A stretch of 64,000 nt of DNA from Micromonospora lutea (GTDB lineage: Bacteria; Actinomycetota; Actinomycetes; Mycobacteriales; Micromonosporaceae), in the NCBI RefSeq assembly GCF_016863535.1, contig NZ_BOPB01000002.1, forward strand, positions 434,001 through 498,000, read 5' to 3'. A program made the translations under genes and the position numbers. Below, in pieces: positions 32,978 to 43,166 of the stretch. The notes under the pieces were generated by a model. That model searched no databases, had not been told where the DNA came from, and saw only the letters and a list, made by a program, of their open reading frames with translations. The first letter of the stretch is position 1. Every line of letters starts with the position of its first letter.

Positions 32978-33541
32978 ATGCCCAAGAACTCACCCACTTC
33001 ACTCGACCCCAGGTCGCCGCTGGTCCTCGACACGAGGGAGCTGCCGCGCCGACCTGGTGTTTTGCGTACCGTCGAACGGGTGGTCCCGGCACCGTCTGAC
33101 CTCGGCGTGGAGTTGATCGGCGTGCCGGAGGGCGCGGACCTCGACCTCGATCTGCGGATGGAGTCGGTGTCCGAGGGCGTGCTCGTCTCGGGGACCGTCA
33201 GCGGTCCGATCCAGGGCGAGTGCGGTCGCTGTCTGCGCGAGATCAACGACTCGGTGACGGTGACGATCCAGGAGCTGTACGCGTACGAGAACAGCACCAC
33301 GGACGCCACCACCGAGTCCGACGAGGTAGGTCGAATGCAGGGCGACCTGATCGACCTGGAACCGGCGTTGCGGGACGCGGTGGTGCTCGCGCTGCCGAAC
33401 AACCCGCTCTGCCGCCAGGACTGCCCAGGTCTGTGCCCCGACTGCGGGGTGCACCGGGACGATCTGCCGGCCGATCACAGCCACCAGCAGATCGACCCGC
33501 GTTGGGCGGGCCTGTCGCAACTGACCCGTACAGAGGAGTAA
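32978..33541 (+). CDS. DUF177 (YceD) family protein
   Basis: 187 residues. The C-terminal cysteines CRQDCPGLCPDCG are typical of the bacterial DUF177 group paired with rpmF, as is GECGRCLREIND earlier. YceD proteins are linked to 23S rRNA processing or accumulation in plants and bacteria. The gene is five bases upstream of rpmF, the usual operon with plsX. ATG 32978 has GGAG seven bases upstream. The 172 bases before it hold no gene. Confidence 0.9.
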   Translation: MPKNSPTSLDPRSPLVLDTRELPRRPGVLRTVERVVPAPSDLGVELIGVPEGADLDLDLRMESVSEGVLVSGTVSGPIQGECGRCLREINDSVTVTIQELYAYENSTTDATTESDEVGRMQGDLIDLEPALRDAVVLALPNNPLCRQDCPGLCPDCGVHRDDLPADHSHQQIDPRWAGLSQLTRTEE

Positions 33542-33546
33542 GAACC

Positions 33547-33720
33547 GTGGCCGTCCCCAAGCGCAAGATGTCGCGCAGCAACACCCGGTCCCGCCGGGCG
33601 AACTGGAAGGCCGCGGCGGTCGCGACCGTCGCCTGCCCGCAGTGCAAGTCCGCGAAGCTGCCGCACGCCGCCTGCTCGGTCTGCGGCACCTACAACGGCC
33701 GTCAGGTCCTTGAGGTCTGA
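33547..33720 (+). CDS. rpmF: 50S ribosomal protein L32
   Basis: 57 residues. It starts AVPKRKMSRSNTRSRRANWK and carries CPQCKSAKLPHAACSVCG, four zinc-ligand cysteines, so it is the zinc-containing form. GTG 33547 follows GAGGAGTAAGAACC, with the binding site overlapping the DUF177 stop. It was too short to be obvious but matches L32 throughout. plsX follows. Confidence 0.97.
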   Translation: MAVPKRKMSRSNTRSRRANWKAAAVATVACPQCKSAKLPHAACSVCGTYNGRQVLEV

Positions 33721-33732
33721 CCCGGACGGCGC

Positions 33733-34800
33733 GTGACGTCTCCGACCGCAGGTCGGGCGACGCACTCACCCCGGCGGTCGCCCGCAACTCCGGCCGACGC
33801 CGGCCGGCCCAGGCCGGCCGGCGTCGAGACGGAGTCGGACGTCGCACGGATCGCCGTTGACCTCCTCGGCGGGGACGACGCTCCCGCCGTCGTGGTGGAC
33901 GGCGCTCTGCGGGCGGTGTGCGACGACCCGGACCTGCACCTGCTACTCGTCGGGCCGACCAGGGCCGCCGGCGCGTTGATCGACGCCCTGGACCCGGCAC
34001 AACGGGACCGGATCACGGTCCGGCCGACGCACGCCGTCGTCGACATGGCCGACGACCCCAGCGCGGCCCGCGCCGAGACCACCGTCCGGGCAGCCACGGC
34101 AGCCGTCCGGGCCGGGTACGCCGACGCGCTGGTCTCCGCCGGCTCCACCGGCGCGACCGTCACCGCCGCCGCCCTCGGGCTCGGACGCTGGCCCGACGTG
34201 CGACACCCGGCCCTCGCCGCCGCGTTGCCCGGCGTCTCCGGCATCGTCGTCCTGCTCGACGTCGGTGGCTCGCTGGAGCCGACCCCGGCGACCCTCGCGC
34301 GACACGCCGCGCTCGGTGCCGCCTACGCCTCGGTCGCCCACGGCGTCACCGCACCCCGGGTGGGGTTGCTCTCGGTCGGCACCGAAACCGGCAAGGGCGA
34401 CCGGACCCGTCGACTCACCGACCCCATACTCAGCGCGGCGACGCTGCCCGGCGACGCTCGCTACGTCGGGCTCGTCGAGGGGTACGACGTCTGTCTCGGC
34501 ACGCGCGCCGATGTGGTGGTCACCGACGGGTTCACCGGTAACGTGCTGCTCAAAGCCGTCGAAGGCGCGTACGCCATGGCCGGTGGAACCCCGCCCGGTG
34601 GTGGCGCGCCCCGGGCGGCGGCGCTGCTCGGAGTGGCCGGCACCGTCGTCGTCTGCCACGGCGCAGCCCGCGCCGAGGACATCGCCTCCGGCATCGCCCT
34701 GGCCGCTCACCTCTGGCGGCGCGACGCCACCGCGCGGGTGGCCGCGCTGCTCGCCGGGGACCGCACCGATCGCACGACCGACACCGAGGTACGCACATGA
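33733..34800 (+). CDS. plsX: Phosphate acyltransferase PlsX
   Basis: 355 residues. PlsX converts acyl-ACP and phosphate to acyl-phosphate for phospholipid synthesis. The core starts at about residue 37 ([12 protein letters not shown], in place of the usual DxMGGD), continues with [42 protein letters not shown] and [17 protein letters not shown]. The first 36 residues are a Pro/Arg-rich extension; no later start codon is present before the core, so GTG 33733 is kept. It overlaps rnc by four bases. Confidence 0.88.
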   Translation: MTSPTAGRATHSPRRSPATPADAGRPRPAGVETESDVARIAVDLLGGDDAPAVVVDGALRAVCDDPDLHLLLVGPTRAAGALIDALDPAQRDRITVRPTHAVVDMADDPSAARAETTVRAATAAVRAGYADALVSAGSTGATVTAAALGLGRWPDVRHPALAAALPGVSGIVVLLDVGGSLEPTPATLARHAALGAAYASVAHGVTAPRVGLLSVGTETGKGDRTRRLTDPILSAATLPGDARYVGLVEGYDVCLGTRADVVVTDGFTGNVLLKAVEGAYAMAGGTPPGGGAPRAAALLGVAGTVVVCHGAARAEDIASGIALAAHLWRRDATARVAALLAGDRTDRTTDTEVRT

Positions 34801-35609
34801 GCAACGACAAGCGCCGGCGGCCCGCAATCGGCCACTTGGAGGCCGCCTTCGGCATATCACTGGATCCGGAACTGCTGGAACGCGCGCTCACCCACCGCTC
34901 GTACGCGTACGAGAACGGCGGTCTGCCCACCAACGAGCGACTGGAGTTTCTCGGTGACTCGGTGCTGGGCGTGGTGATCACGACCGCGCTCTTCCAGAAC
35001 CATCCCGACCTGCCGGAAGGCCAGCTCGCGAAGCTACGGGCCAGCGTGGTCAACATGCGTGCGCTCGCCGACGTGGCACGCGGCCTGGGCCCCGACGGGC
35101 TCGGCCCCTACCTGCTGCTCGGCAAGGGCGAGGAGACCACCGGCGGTCGGGACAAGGCCAGCATCCTCGCGGACACCCTGGAAGCGCTGCTCGGCGCGAT
35201 CTACCTCCAGTACGGGCTGGACACCGCCGCCATCGTCATCCACCGACTGTTCGACCCGCTGATGGCCGAGTCCGCCGGCCGGGGCGCCGCACTGGACTGG
35301 AAGACCAGCCTCCAGGAACTGACCGCCGCGCTCGGCCTCGGCGTTCCGGAATACCGGATCGAGGGGACCGGGCCGGACCACCTGAAGACGTTCACCGCGT
35401 GGGTGGTGGTCGCCGGCAACCGCTACGGCGGCGCCGACGGGCGGAGCAAGAAGGAGGCCGAGCAGCGGGCGGCGGAGTCGGCGTGGCGGACCCTCACCGA
35501 GCAGGCCGAGTCGACCGTCGACGGCTCGGCGGAGGAGCAGTCGGACGCGCTGGTCGGCGACGAGCGGAACCTGGTGGGCGAGGTCGAAGCCCAGGCACAC
35601 CATGCCTGA
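34797..35609 (+). CDS. rnc: Ribonuclease III
   Basis: 270 residues. It cuts double-stranded RNA, including rRNA precursors. The catalytic signature is [18 protein letters not shown] at about residues 43-60, and [15 protein letters not shown] holds the second metal site. A double-stranded-RNA-binding domain follows at about 160-235 ([13 protein letters not shown], then [16 protein letters not shown]). The last 30 residues are an acidic tail. ATG 34797 overlaps plsX; the 3-prime end overlaps mutM by eight bases. Confidence 0.97.
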   Translation: MSNDKRRRPAIGHLEAAFGISLDPELLERALTHRSYAYENGGLPTNERLEFLGDSVLGVVITTALFQNHPDLPEGQLAKLRASVVNMRALADVARGLGPDGLGPYLLLGKGEETTGGRDKASILADTLEALLGAIYLQYGLDTAAIVIHRLFDPLMAESAGRGAALDWKTSLQELTAALGLGVPEYRIEGTGPDHLKTFTAWVVVAGNRYGGADGRSKKEAEQRAAESAWRTLTEQAESTVDGSAEEQSDALVGDERNLVGEVEAQAHHA

Positions 35610-36480
35610 GCTGCCGGAGGTGGAAACCGTCCGGCAGGGGCTGTCCCGCTGGGTCACCGGCCGCCGGATCCTGTCGGTGGAGGTGCGCCACCCCCGGGCG
35701 GTCCGTCGGCACGTACCCGGTGGGGCCCACTTCGCGGACGTGCTGGCCGGTCGGAAGGTGCTCGACGTGCGGCGGCGCGGCAAGTACCTCTGGCTCCCGC
35801 TGGACAGCGGTGATGCCGTCGTCGGGCATCTCGGGATGTCCGGGCAACTGCTGTTGCAACCGGCGGACGCGCCCGACGAGACACACCTGCGGGTCCGGTT
35901 CCGTTTCGACGACGGCGGTCCTGAGCTGCGCTTCGTCGATCAGCGCACGTTCGGTGGGCTGTCGGTCAGCGAGGGTGGGGGCACCCTGCCGGCGGAGATC
36001 GCCCACATCGCCCGTGACCCGCTGGATCCGGAGTTCTCCGACGCGGAGTTCGTGGCCGCGCTGCGCCGCCGGCGTACCGAGGTCAAGCGGGCGCTGCTCG
36101 ACCAGAGCCTGATCTCCGGCGTGGGAAACATCTACGCCGACGAGGCGCTGTGGCGGGCAGGGTTGCACGGCACCCGGTCCACCGACGCGCTGACCGGCCC
36201 GGCCGCCCAGCGACTGCTCGCGCACGTGCGGGACGTCCTCGGCGAGGCGATCATCGCGGGCGGCACCAGCTTCGACGCCCTCTACGTCAACGTCAACGGC
36301 GAGAGCGGCTACTTCGACCGGTCGTTGAACGCGTACGGACGGGAGGGGCAGCCCTGCCGTCGCTGCGGCGCGCCGATCCGCCGTGAGGCGTTCATGAACC
36401 GCTCGTCGTACAGCTGCCCCCGGTGCCAGCCCCGCCCCCGAAGCGTGCCCCGCCCGACATCAAGGAGAAGAGCAGGGTAG
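35602..36480 (+). CDS. mutM: Formamidopyrimidine-DNA glycosylase
   Basis: 292 residues. It excises oxidised purines. [13 protein letters not shown] gives the catalytic Pro2-Glu3. [11 protein letters not shown], the H2TH segment [19 protein letters not shown], and a C-terminal zinc finger (CRRCG and CPRCQ) are present. The rnc-mutM pairing is common. Its 3-prime end overlaps the convergent GH114 gene by 21 bases, so transcripts of the two must be antisense over their ends. Confidence 0.97.
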   Translation: MPELPEVETVRQGLSRWVTGRRILSVEVRHPRAVRRHVPGGAHFADVLAGRKVLDVRRRGKYLWLPLDSGDAVVGHLGMSGQLLLQPADAPDETHLRVRFRFDDGGPELRFVDQRTFGGLSVSEGGGTLPAEIAHIARDPLDPEFSDAEFVAALRRRRTEVKRALLDQSLISGVGNIYADEALWRAGLHGTRSTDALTGPAAQRLLAHVRDVLGEAIIAGGTSFDALYVNVNGESGYFDRSLNAYGREGQPCRRCGAPIRREAFMNRSSYSCPRCQPRPRSVPRPTSRRRAG

Positions 36481-37302
36481 GCGCCAGGCGTCCAGGGTGC
36501 GGTTCTTGCGGATGGAGGCGAAGCCGTAGCCGACGCTGGTCACGCAGAAGTCGGTGGTGGCACCGGAGTACTCGACGTGGAACACCGGCTTGCCGGCGTC
36601 GGTGAAGGGCAGCAACTTGTCGCACTGGCCCAGCCGTACGCACTCCTCGTTGACGGCGAAGTCGAAGTCCGGTGCCAGCGCGGCGACCTGCGCCAGATCG
36701 CCCAGCAGGCCGGGGGAGAGATCGAGCGAGCGGGCCAGCTCGGCGACCCGACGGTTGAACGTCAACTGGTGGTCGAAGTCCAGCGGAAAGCCGGAACGCT
36801 TGTCGTAGCCGTCGGCGTCGGCGAAGAGCACCGCGCCGAACCCCTTCCCACGGCAGAGCCGGAACCGGTCGGCGAGCACCGGGCGCAGGACCTCCCATTG
36901 GCGTACGTCCAACCAGACGCGGCCGGTGCGGGCCGCTGGGGCACCGCGTACCTGCGCTGGATAGCGGCTGGCGTCGGGATCCGTCGGCTGCACCGAGCCG
37001 ATGTGCACCTGGCAGACCAGCCGGCGGCTCCGGGAGCGTAGCTCCGCGGTCTCTGCGGCGGTGGTGTCGACCGGGTCGAGGACGAACACCTCCGCCTCGA
37101 CCTCCGGATCGAGCACCCCGTCCAGCTGCCACTGCCACTGCCAGTGTCGCGCCGAGGCGGTGGGCCAACTAATCGGTGCTCCGGGCGGCGTCAGCTCCGG
37201 CCGGCAGGCCGCCACCGTGACCAGCAGCGTGAACGTCAGGCCGGCAGGCAGCGCCCGGCGGTGCATCCACCGCGCCGGTCGCCCGCCCAGGCCGCTCCGC
37301 AT
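36460..37302 (-). CDS. GH114-type endo-alpha-1,4-polygalactosaminidase-like lipoprotein
   Basis: 280 residues. A lipoprotein signal ends LLVTVAAC (Cys33). The domain opens [20 protein letters not shown], the pattern of GH114/TM1410 proteins, and continues [64 protein letters not shown] and VFHVEYSG. The acidic residues in DADGYD and NEE are likely catalytic. Related enzymes cleave galactosamine polymers of microbial surfaces. ATG 37302 follows GGAG. An inserted gene relative to mycobacterial synteny. Confidence 0.8.
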   Translation of the reverse strand: MRSGLGGRPARWMHRRALPAGLTFTLLVTVAACRPELTPPGAPISWPTASARHWQWQWQLDGVLDPEVEAEVFVLDPVDTTAAETAELRSRSRRLVCQVHIGSVQPTDPDASRYPAQVRGAPAARTGRVWLDVRQWEVLRPVLADRFRLCRGKGFGAVLFADADGYDKRSGFPLDFDHQLTFNRRVAELARSLDLSPGLLGDLAQVAALAPDFDFAVNEECVRLGQCDKLLPFTDAGKPVFHVEYSGATTDFCVTSVGYGFASIRKNRTLDAWRLPCSSP

Positions 37303-37410
37303 CGCCAGCTCCGCAGGTCGCGGGGCGGCATCGGGCCGCCCGAGCCGGTACGCCGGGTCTCGACGTACCCCACCCGGTCAAACGAGCACGGACCCGACAA
37401 GGACTCGCAC

Positions 37411-38709
37411 TCAGCGCGGTGCGGCGAAGACCTGCGTCCAGTACGGTCCGTTGCTGCTCGCCACGCCGACGCCGATCTCGGTGAAGGCACAGTTGAGGAT
37501 GTTCTGCCGGTGCCCGGGGCTGTTCATCCAGGCGTCCATGACGGCCGCCGGCGTGCGCTGGTTCCAGGCGACGTTCTCGCCGTAGGTGCGCCAGGAGTAG
37601 TTGACCCGGTCGATCCGGTCACCGGGATCGCTGCCGTCGCTGCCGGTGTGCGACATGTTCTGGTGGTCGGCCTGGTCCTGGCTGTGCCGCTGGGCTGCAG
37701 TCATCAGCTTGTCGTCGATGCTCAGCGCACCGCAGCCGGCCTTCGCCCGCTCGGCGTTGGCCAGCGCGACCACCTCGGCCGCTTCGGAGGCGACGCCGCC
37801 GCCGGAGGAGGACGGGCTGGCCGAGGCACCGCGGCTCGGGCTGCCCTGGCGGTCGGCATTGAGCCGGGAAGGCGCCGTGCTGCGCGAGGGTGCGGGCTTG
37901 GTTCGGGCGGCCCGGCTCGGGGACGGCGACGCGGTGGCGGCACTGGGGGAGGCGCTGGCGCTGGCGCTGGGGCTCGGACTCAGGCTCTCGGGCAGGTCCA
38001 GCGACAGCGCCTGGTCCTCCTCCGGGGCGGCCGGCGCGCTGGCGATCGGTGCCTCGCCGGCCGTGGTGTCGGCGGGGGTGTCGTCGCCGGGCAACGCGAG
38101 CGCCGCGACTCCGATGCTCACCACGAGGGTGGCCGCCGCGGCGGCGCCACCCATCACCAGGGGACGCGACCGCCGACGGGACCGACGGGCCCGGCCAGCC
38201 GGATCGAGCCCCGGCTCGTCGGCGCCGGCCAACTCGGTCTGTGCCGACCCGTAGGGAGAACGGACGACCGGTTCGGCGTACGCATCGGTCCGGTCGCGGT
38301 AGCCGGCGGACTGATCGGCGTACCGGTTGGGCCGATCATCGTAGCTGTACGGGTCACCCTGCGGTGACGCGTGGTGCGTGGGCCAACCAGCGGTATGCAG
38401 GTCGGTGGCGTCCTCGTCGCGGTGGTGACGTCCGGTCTCCGGCCAGGACGACGCGGAGGTGCTGTACCAGTCCTGTCCTGCTGTCGGGTACGACTGCTCA
38501 GTCGGCTGGTGATAACGCGGAGCGTCGGATCGCCACTGCTCGGTCGGCTGGTCGCGGTACCACCCGACGGACGGCTCCTCCGGATCGTCGCCGAACAGAT
38601 AGGACGACCGTGGCGCCGGCCGGTCGGTCAACCAGGCCGGATCCTCCGTCGGCGGTTCCGGTCGCCGGGGGGCGTGTTCGGGGTCGATCGGATCATTCCA
38701 GCCGTGCAC
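37411..38709 (-). CDS. Membrane-anchored CAP-domain (SCP/PR1) protein
   Basis: 432 residues. A long hydrophilic N-terminus (1-165) rich in Tyr, Asp and Arg is followed by a membrane helix (ATLVVSIGVAALAL), a Ser/Pro/Ala linker and a C-terminal CAP domain at about 310-432. CAP signatures: LANAERAKAGCGALSID, AAQRHSQDQADHQNMSHTG, GENVAWNQRTPAAVMDAWMNSPGHRQNIL and FTEIGVGVA. The zinc-type His and Glu residues of the CAP pocket are kept. Such proteins are secreted or surface-held with diverse roles. GTG 38709 has GGAGG eight bases upstream. It is divergent from the small coiled-coil gene. Confidence 0.85.
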   Translation of the reverse strand: MHGWNDPIDPEHAPRRPEPPTEDPAWLTDRPAPRSSYLFGDDPEEPSVGWYRDQPTEQWRSDAPRYHQPTEQSYPTAGQDWYSTSASSWPETGRHHRDEDATDLHTAGWPTHHASPQGDPYSYDDRPNRYADQSAGYRDRTDAYAEPVVRSPYGSAQTELAGADEPGLDPAGRARRSRRRSRPLVMGGAAAAATLVVSIGVAALALPGDDTPADTTAGEAPIASAPAAPEEDQALSLDLPESLSPSPSASASASPSAATASPSPSRAARTKPAPSRSTAPSRLNADRQGSPSRGASASPSSSGGGVASEAAEVVALANAERAKAGCGALSIDDKLMTAAQRHSQDQADHQNMSHTGSDGSDPGDRIDRVNYSWRTYGENVAWNQRTPAAVMDAWMNSPGHRQNILNCAFTEIGVGVASSNGPYWTQVFAAPR

Positions 38710-38937
38710 GCCTGTCGCCTCCACGCGTCAGTTGATAGCCGGGGTGACGCTACGTGTGTGTCTGAGCAGCAGCAATCTGGCTAAGGAAGAGTTAAGAGGG
38801 GCTTGTACGTCCGGGTGAGGTGTTCGGTGATTTCGGAGCGTAGAGTCGAGACGTCCGGACAGAGCGTGTCCGCGCCTCGTGGCAGCCTCCCGGGACGGGT
38901 GAGGCCGACGCCGAGATGATCTACGGCCTGCGTGAAC

Positions 38938-38967
38938 TTGACGAATCAGGGGCTGTCGGCTCAATAT
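38938..38967 (+). promoter_or_regulatory. Promoter of the small coiled-coil gene
   Basis: TTGACG (38938-38943), 18 bases, CAATAT (38962-38967). This lies in the 370-base gene-free stretch 38710-39079, an AT-richer region than its surroundings; the rest holds nothing I recognise. The leader would be about 105 bases. Confidence 0.45.
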
Positions 38968-39079
38968 GGTGATGTCGCCAGTCGCGCCCGGCCATGCCCA
39001 GGAATCGTGGGAATGGTAGTCGCGTTCACATGGGCGCGCGTTGGCCGGCCTCTCCGGCAGCGCACATCAAGGAGTAAAA

Positions 39080-39274
39080 ATGGCGAAGGCCCTCTACGGC
39101 CACGTAGGTGCGGCGCCCGACCGGCGCCTGCTCGACGAGGTCACCCGACTGCGTGCCAGGGTTCAGTCACTTGAGTTCGAGGTCACCCGGCTGCGAGCTG
39201 AGAACGATCGGCTCGCGGCGGCTGCGGCAGAGGCGGACGATCTGCTCCGTCTGGCCGAGCCCGCGCTGACCTGA
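39080..39274 (+). CDS. Small conserved coiled-coil protein
   Basis: 64 residues. MAKALYGHVGAAPDRRLLDEV is followed by heptads rich in Leu, Glu and Arg (RLRARVQSLEFEVTRLRAENDRLAAA). Similar MAKALYGHVG proteins occur in many actinobacteria without a known function. A dimeric coiled coil is likely. AAGGAG (39069-39074) is placed six bases before ATG 39080, making this a confident start; the longer frame to 39041 has no such site. It stands upstream of smc after a 277-base gap in which only a TAGTCT box (39481-39486) is noted. Confidence 0.8.
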   Translation: MAKALYGHVGAAPDRRLLDEVTRLRARVQSLEFEVTRLRAENDRLAAAAAEADDLLRLAEPALT

Positions 39275-39551
39275 CCCACCTGGTCGCCGACAAGAGCGAC
39301 TGCACCCAACTGGTCGCTACAACTGAACAGCACCATCGCACTGAGCGCGCCGACACGATGTGCCGGCGCGCAGCTCTGTGCGTACCCGAGCGGTATCGGC
39401 CGTTCGGGGCGGGGGCACGGCCCGGACGGTGTCGACGACCGGCAGGCGGGTCGCGTCGCGTGCTCCACCCGGTCCCGGGTTAGTCTGCGGGTTTACCAGG
39501 GTCCGCGCAGCCGGGCGACGGTACGGCGGCCACCGGACGAGGATCGAGAAG

Positions 39552-42500
39552 GTGCATCTCAAGAGTCTGACGGTGAAGGGCTTCAAGTCCTTCGCCTCCG
39601 CGACGACGCTCAAGCTGGAGCCGGGGATCACCTGTGTGGTGGGTCCGAACGGCTCCGGCAAGTCCAACGTCGTCGACGCCATCGCGTGGGTGCTCGGCGA
39701 GCAGGGCGCGAAGGCGCTGCGTGGCGGCAAGATGGAGGACGTCATCTTCGCCGGCACCGCCGGCCGGGCTCCGCTGGGCCGCGCCGAGGTGACCCTCACC
39801 ATCGACAACACCGACGGTGCCCTACCGATCGAGTACACGGAAGTCTCCATCACCCGCCGGATGTTCCGCTCCGGCGAGAGCGAATACGAGATCAACGGTG
39901 ACTCGTGCCGTCTGCTCGACATTCAGGAACTGCTGTCGGACTCCGGCATCGGCCGGGAGATGCACATCATCGTCGGGCAGGGCCGGCTCGACGGGATGCT
40001 GCACGCCAAGCCGGAGGACCGGCGGGCGTTCATCGAGGAGGCGGCCGGCGTCCTCAAGCACCGCAAGCGCAAGGAAAAGGCGCTGCGCAAGCTCGACGCG
40101 ATGCAGACCAACCTGAACCGGCTCACCGACCTCACGGCGGAGCTGCGTCGACAGCTCAAACCGCTCGGTCGGCAGGCCGAGGTGGCGCGCCGGGCCGCCG
40201 TGATCCAGGCCAACCTGCGCGACGCCCGGCTGCGGTTGCTCGCCGACGACCTCGCCACCCTGCGGACCACGCTGGACAAGGAGATCGCGGACGAGACCGC
40301 CCTGCGGCAGCGACGCGAACAGGTCGAGGCCGAGCACGCCGAGGTGCAGTCCCGCCTCGGCGAGTTGGAGGAGGCGCTGGCCTCCGACGCCCCGCTGCTG
40401 GCCGCCGCACAGGACACCTGGTACAAGCTCTCCGCGTTGCAGGAGCGGTTCCGCTCCATCGAACAGCTCGCGGTCGAGCGGTTGCGGCACCTCAGCGCCA
40501 CGCCGGACGACGAGCGCCCGGGCCGGGATCCGGAGCAACTGGAGGCCGAGGCCGAACGGGTACGCGAGCAGGAGGACGAACTGCGCGCGGCGCTCACCGA
40601 CGACCAGGTCCGACTCGCCGAGGCGGTCGAGCACCGGCAGGAACTGGAGCGGCAGCTCGCCGCCGCCGAGCGGGAACTCGTCGCCGCAGCGAAGGCGATC
40701 GCCGATCGGCGTGAGGGCCTGGCCCGGCTGACCGGGCAGGTCAACTCCGCTCGGGCGCGGACCACCAGCGCCGGTGAGGAGATCGAGCGGCTCGCCGCCG
40801 CGCACACCGACGCGTTGGCGCGTGCCGAGCGGGCCCAGGCGGAGCTGGACGCGGTCGCCGAACAGTCCACCGAGGCCGACCGCGACAACGCCGACCTGGA
40901 TGCCCGGCACGCCGAGGCGGTCGCCGTCCAGGAACAGGCCCAGGCGACGGTCCGGTCCCTGTCCGACGCGGAACGGGCGGCGGAGAAGGACGCCGCGACC
41001 TGGAAGGCCCGCGAGGAGGCGCTCGCTCTCGGCCTGCGGCGCAAGGACGGCGCCGGGGCCCTGCTGGCCCGCGCCGACCAGGTGCCCGGCCTGTTGGGTG
41101 GCCTCGCCGGCCTGCTCACGGTGGCTCCGGGTCACGAGGCGGCGCTCGCCGCGGCGCTCGGTGGGCTGGCCGACGCGGTCGCGGTGACCGGGGTGGACGA
41201 GGCCGTCGAGGCGATGCGTCTGCTGAAGATCTCCGACGCCGGGCGGGCCGGGCTGCTCGTCGGTTCACCGGCCGGGCCGGGCATGTCCGGCACGCCCGAC
41301 GCGTTGCGTCCGAAACTGCCCGACGGCGCCCTATGGGCACCCGACCTGGTCGACTGCGACGCCCAGATCCGGCCTGCGGTGCACCGGGCCCTGCGTGACG
41401 TGGTTCTGGTGGACGACCTGTCCACCGCCGCCGAGGTGGTCACCGGCAACCCCGAACTGCGTGCGGTCACCCGGGAGGGTGACGTGGTCGGCGCGTACGC
41501 GGCGGCCGGCGGATCCGCCAAGGCGCCCAGTTACATCGAGGTGCAGGCGGCCGTAGAGGAAGCCCGGGCGAGCCGGCTGGCGGCCGAGCGGACCAGCGTC
41601 GAACTGCGGGAACAGTTGGTCGAGGCACGCGCCGAGGTGGCCACCGCCAAGGAGGCGGTGCAACACGCCGCAGCAGCGAAGCGGGAGGCGGAGAGCCACC
41701 GCAACGCCGCGGCGCGGCGGCTGGCCGAACTGGGGGCCGCCGCGCGGTCGGCGAAGGCGGAAACCGACCGGCTCGGCGAGTCCCGCTCGCGTGCCGAGGC
41801 GGCCCGGGAACAGGATCTGACCACCCTGGCCGAGCTGGAGGAGCGGCTGCGGCTGGCGGAGGCCACCCCGATCGACGCGGAACCCTCCACCGAAGAACGT
41901 GACCAGCTCGCCGCCATGGTGCCGCAGGCCCGGCAGAACGAGATGGAGGTCCGGCTCGCGGTGCGTACCGCCGAGGAGCGGGTCGCCTCCATCGCCGGAC
42001 GGGCCGACTCACTGCGTCGCCAGGCCGGTGCCGAGCGGGCGGCCCGGGAGCGGGCGGCGGCCCGCCGCGCGGCGCGGACCCGGGGCGCCGCCATCGCCCG
42101 CGCGGTGGCCGGTGGTGCCCGGGCGGCGTTGACCCAGCTGACCGAGAGCATCGCCCGGGCGGAGGAGCACCGCGACGCGGTGGCACGCGAACGGGCCACC
42201 CGCGAGGCGGAGCTGCAGGAGGTGCGGGCCGCCGCGAAACGGTTCGGTGCGGAACTGGAACGGCTCACCAGCCAGGTGCACCGCGACGAGGTGGCCCGTG
42301 CCGAGCAGCGGCTGCGCATCGAGCAGTTGGAGGCCAAGGCCGCCGAGGACTTTGGCCTGACGGTCGAGACCCTGATCGCCGAGTACGGCCCGACGCAGTT
42401 GGTGCCCCCCACCGAGGCCGAGGTGGCCGCCGCCGAGCGGGACGGCCTCGCGGTGCCCGAGCCGGTCCGCTACGAACGCCCGGTACAGGAGAAGCGGGCC

Positions 42501-43166
42501 GCCAAGGCGGAACGGGAACTGGCCCTCCTCGGGAAGGTCAACCCGCTCGCGCTGGAAGAGTTCGCGGCGCTGGAGGAGCGGTACAAGTTCCTCTCCGAGC
42601 AGTTGGAGGATCTCAAGGCGACCCGACGTGACCTGCTCACCGTGGTCAAGGATGTCGACGACCGGATCCTGGAGGTCTTCGCCAGCGCCTTCGCCGACAC
42701 CGCCCGGGAGTTCGAGCAGGTCTTCACCGTGCTGTTCCCCGGTGGCGAGGGCCGGTTGGTCCTCACCGACCCGGAGGATCTGCTGACCACCGGCGTCGAG
42801 GTCGAGGCCCGCCCGCCGGGAAAGAAGATCAAGCGGCTGTCGCTGCTCTCCGGCGGCGAACGTTCCCTGACCGCGGTGGCGATGCTGGTGGCCATCTTCC
42901 GCGCCCGGCCCAGCCCGTTCTACATCATGGACGAGGTGGAGGCGGCCCTCGACGACGTGAACCTGGGCCGACTGATCACCCTGCTGGCTCAGCTACGGGA
43001 GAAGAGCCAGCTCATCGTCATCACGCACCAGAAGCGAACCATGGAGATCGCCGACGCGCTCTACGGTGTGACGATGCGCGGCGGGGTGACCCAGGTGATC
43101 AGTCAACGGCTCAACCGGGCCGATGGGGACGACGAGCGGCAGGGCCGCGGCGAGGAGAACGGGTAG
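39552..43166 (+). CDS. smc: Chromosome segregation protein SMC
   Basis: 1204 residues. The core subunit of the bacterial condensin acts in chromosome compaction and segregation. Walker A VVGPNGSGKSNVVDA lies near residue 33. Two long coiled coils flank a hinge at about 520-650 (LLGGLAGLLTVAPGHEAALAAALGG shown only by its ends LLGGLAG and AALGG, then LRDVVLVDDLS). The C-terminal head has the ABC signature LSLLSGGERSLTAVAML and Walker B FYIMDEVEAALDD. The GTG at 39552 begins VHLKSLTVKGFKSFA, matching family N-termini, with GAGGA upstream. A HAD gene overlaps its stop by one base. Confidence 0.97.
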   Translation: MHLKSLTVKGFKSFASATTLKLEPGITCVVGPNGSGKSNVVDAIAWVLGEQGAKALRGGKMEDVIFAGTAGRAPLGRAEVTLTIDNTDGALPIEYTEVSITRRMFRSGESEYEINGDSCRLLDIQELLSDSGIGREMHIIVGQGRLDGMLHAKPEDRRAFIEEAAGVLKHRKRKEKALRKLDAMQTNLNRLTDLTAELRRQLKPLGRQAEVARRAAVIQANLRDARLRLLADDLATLRTTLDKEIADETALRQRREQVEAEHAEVQSRLGELEEALASDAPLLAAAQDTWYKLSALQERFRSIEQLAVERLRHLSATPDDERPGRDPEQLEAEAERVREQEDELRAALTDDQVRLAEAVEHRQELERQLAAAERELVAAAKAIADRREGLARLTGQVNSARARTTSAGEEIERLAAAHTDALARAERAQAELDAVAEQSTEADRDNADLDARHAEAVAVQEQAQATVRSLSDAERAAEKDAATWKAREEALALGLRRKDGAGALLARADQVPGLLGGLAGLLTVAPGHEAALAAALGGLADAVAVTGVDEAVEAMRLLKISDAGRAGLLVGSPAGPGMSGTPDALRPKLPDGALWAPDLVDCDAQIRPAVHRALRDVVLVDDLSTAAEVVTGNPELRAVTREGDVVGAYAAAGGSAKAPSYIEVQAAVEEARASRLAAERTSVELREQLVEARAEVATAKEAVQHAAAAKREAESHRNAAARRLAELGAAARSAKAETDRLGESRSRAEAAREQDLTTLAELEERLRLAEATPIDAEPSTEERDQLAAMVPQARQNEMEVRLAVRTAEERVASIAGRADSLRRQAGAERAARERAAARRAARTRGAAIARAVAGGARAALTQLTESIARAEEHRDAVARERATREAELQEVRAAAKRFGAELERLTSQVHRDEVARAEQRLRIEQLEAKAAEDFGLTVETLIAEYGPTQLVPPTEAEVAAAERDGLAVPEPVRYERPVQEKRAAKAERELALLGKVNPLALEEFAALEERYKFLSEQLEDLKATRRDLLTVVKDVDDRILEVFASAFADTAREFEQVFTVLFPGGEGRLVLTDPEDLLTTGVEVEARPPGKKIKRLSLLSGGERSLTAVAMLVAIFRARPSPFYIMDEVEAALDDVNLGRLITLLAQLREKSQLIVITHQKRTMEIADALYGVTMRGGVTQVISQRLNRADGDDERQGRGEENG

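Noticed and set aside
38710..39079. Hidden gene in the 370-base gap before the small coiled-coil gene
   Set aside because: Frames are short and of mixed composition; only promoter-like elements are supported.
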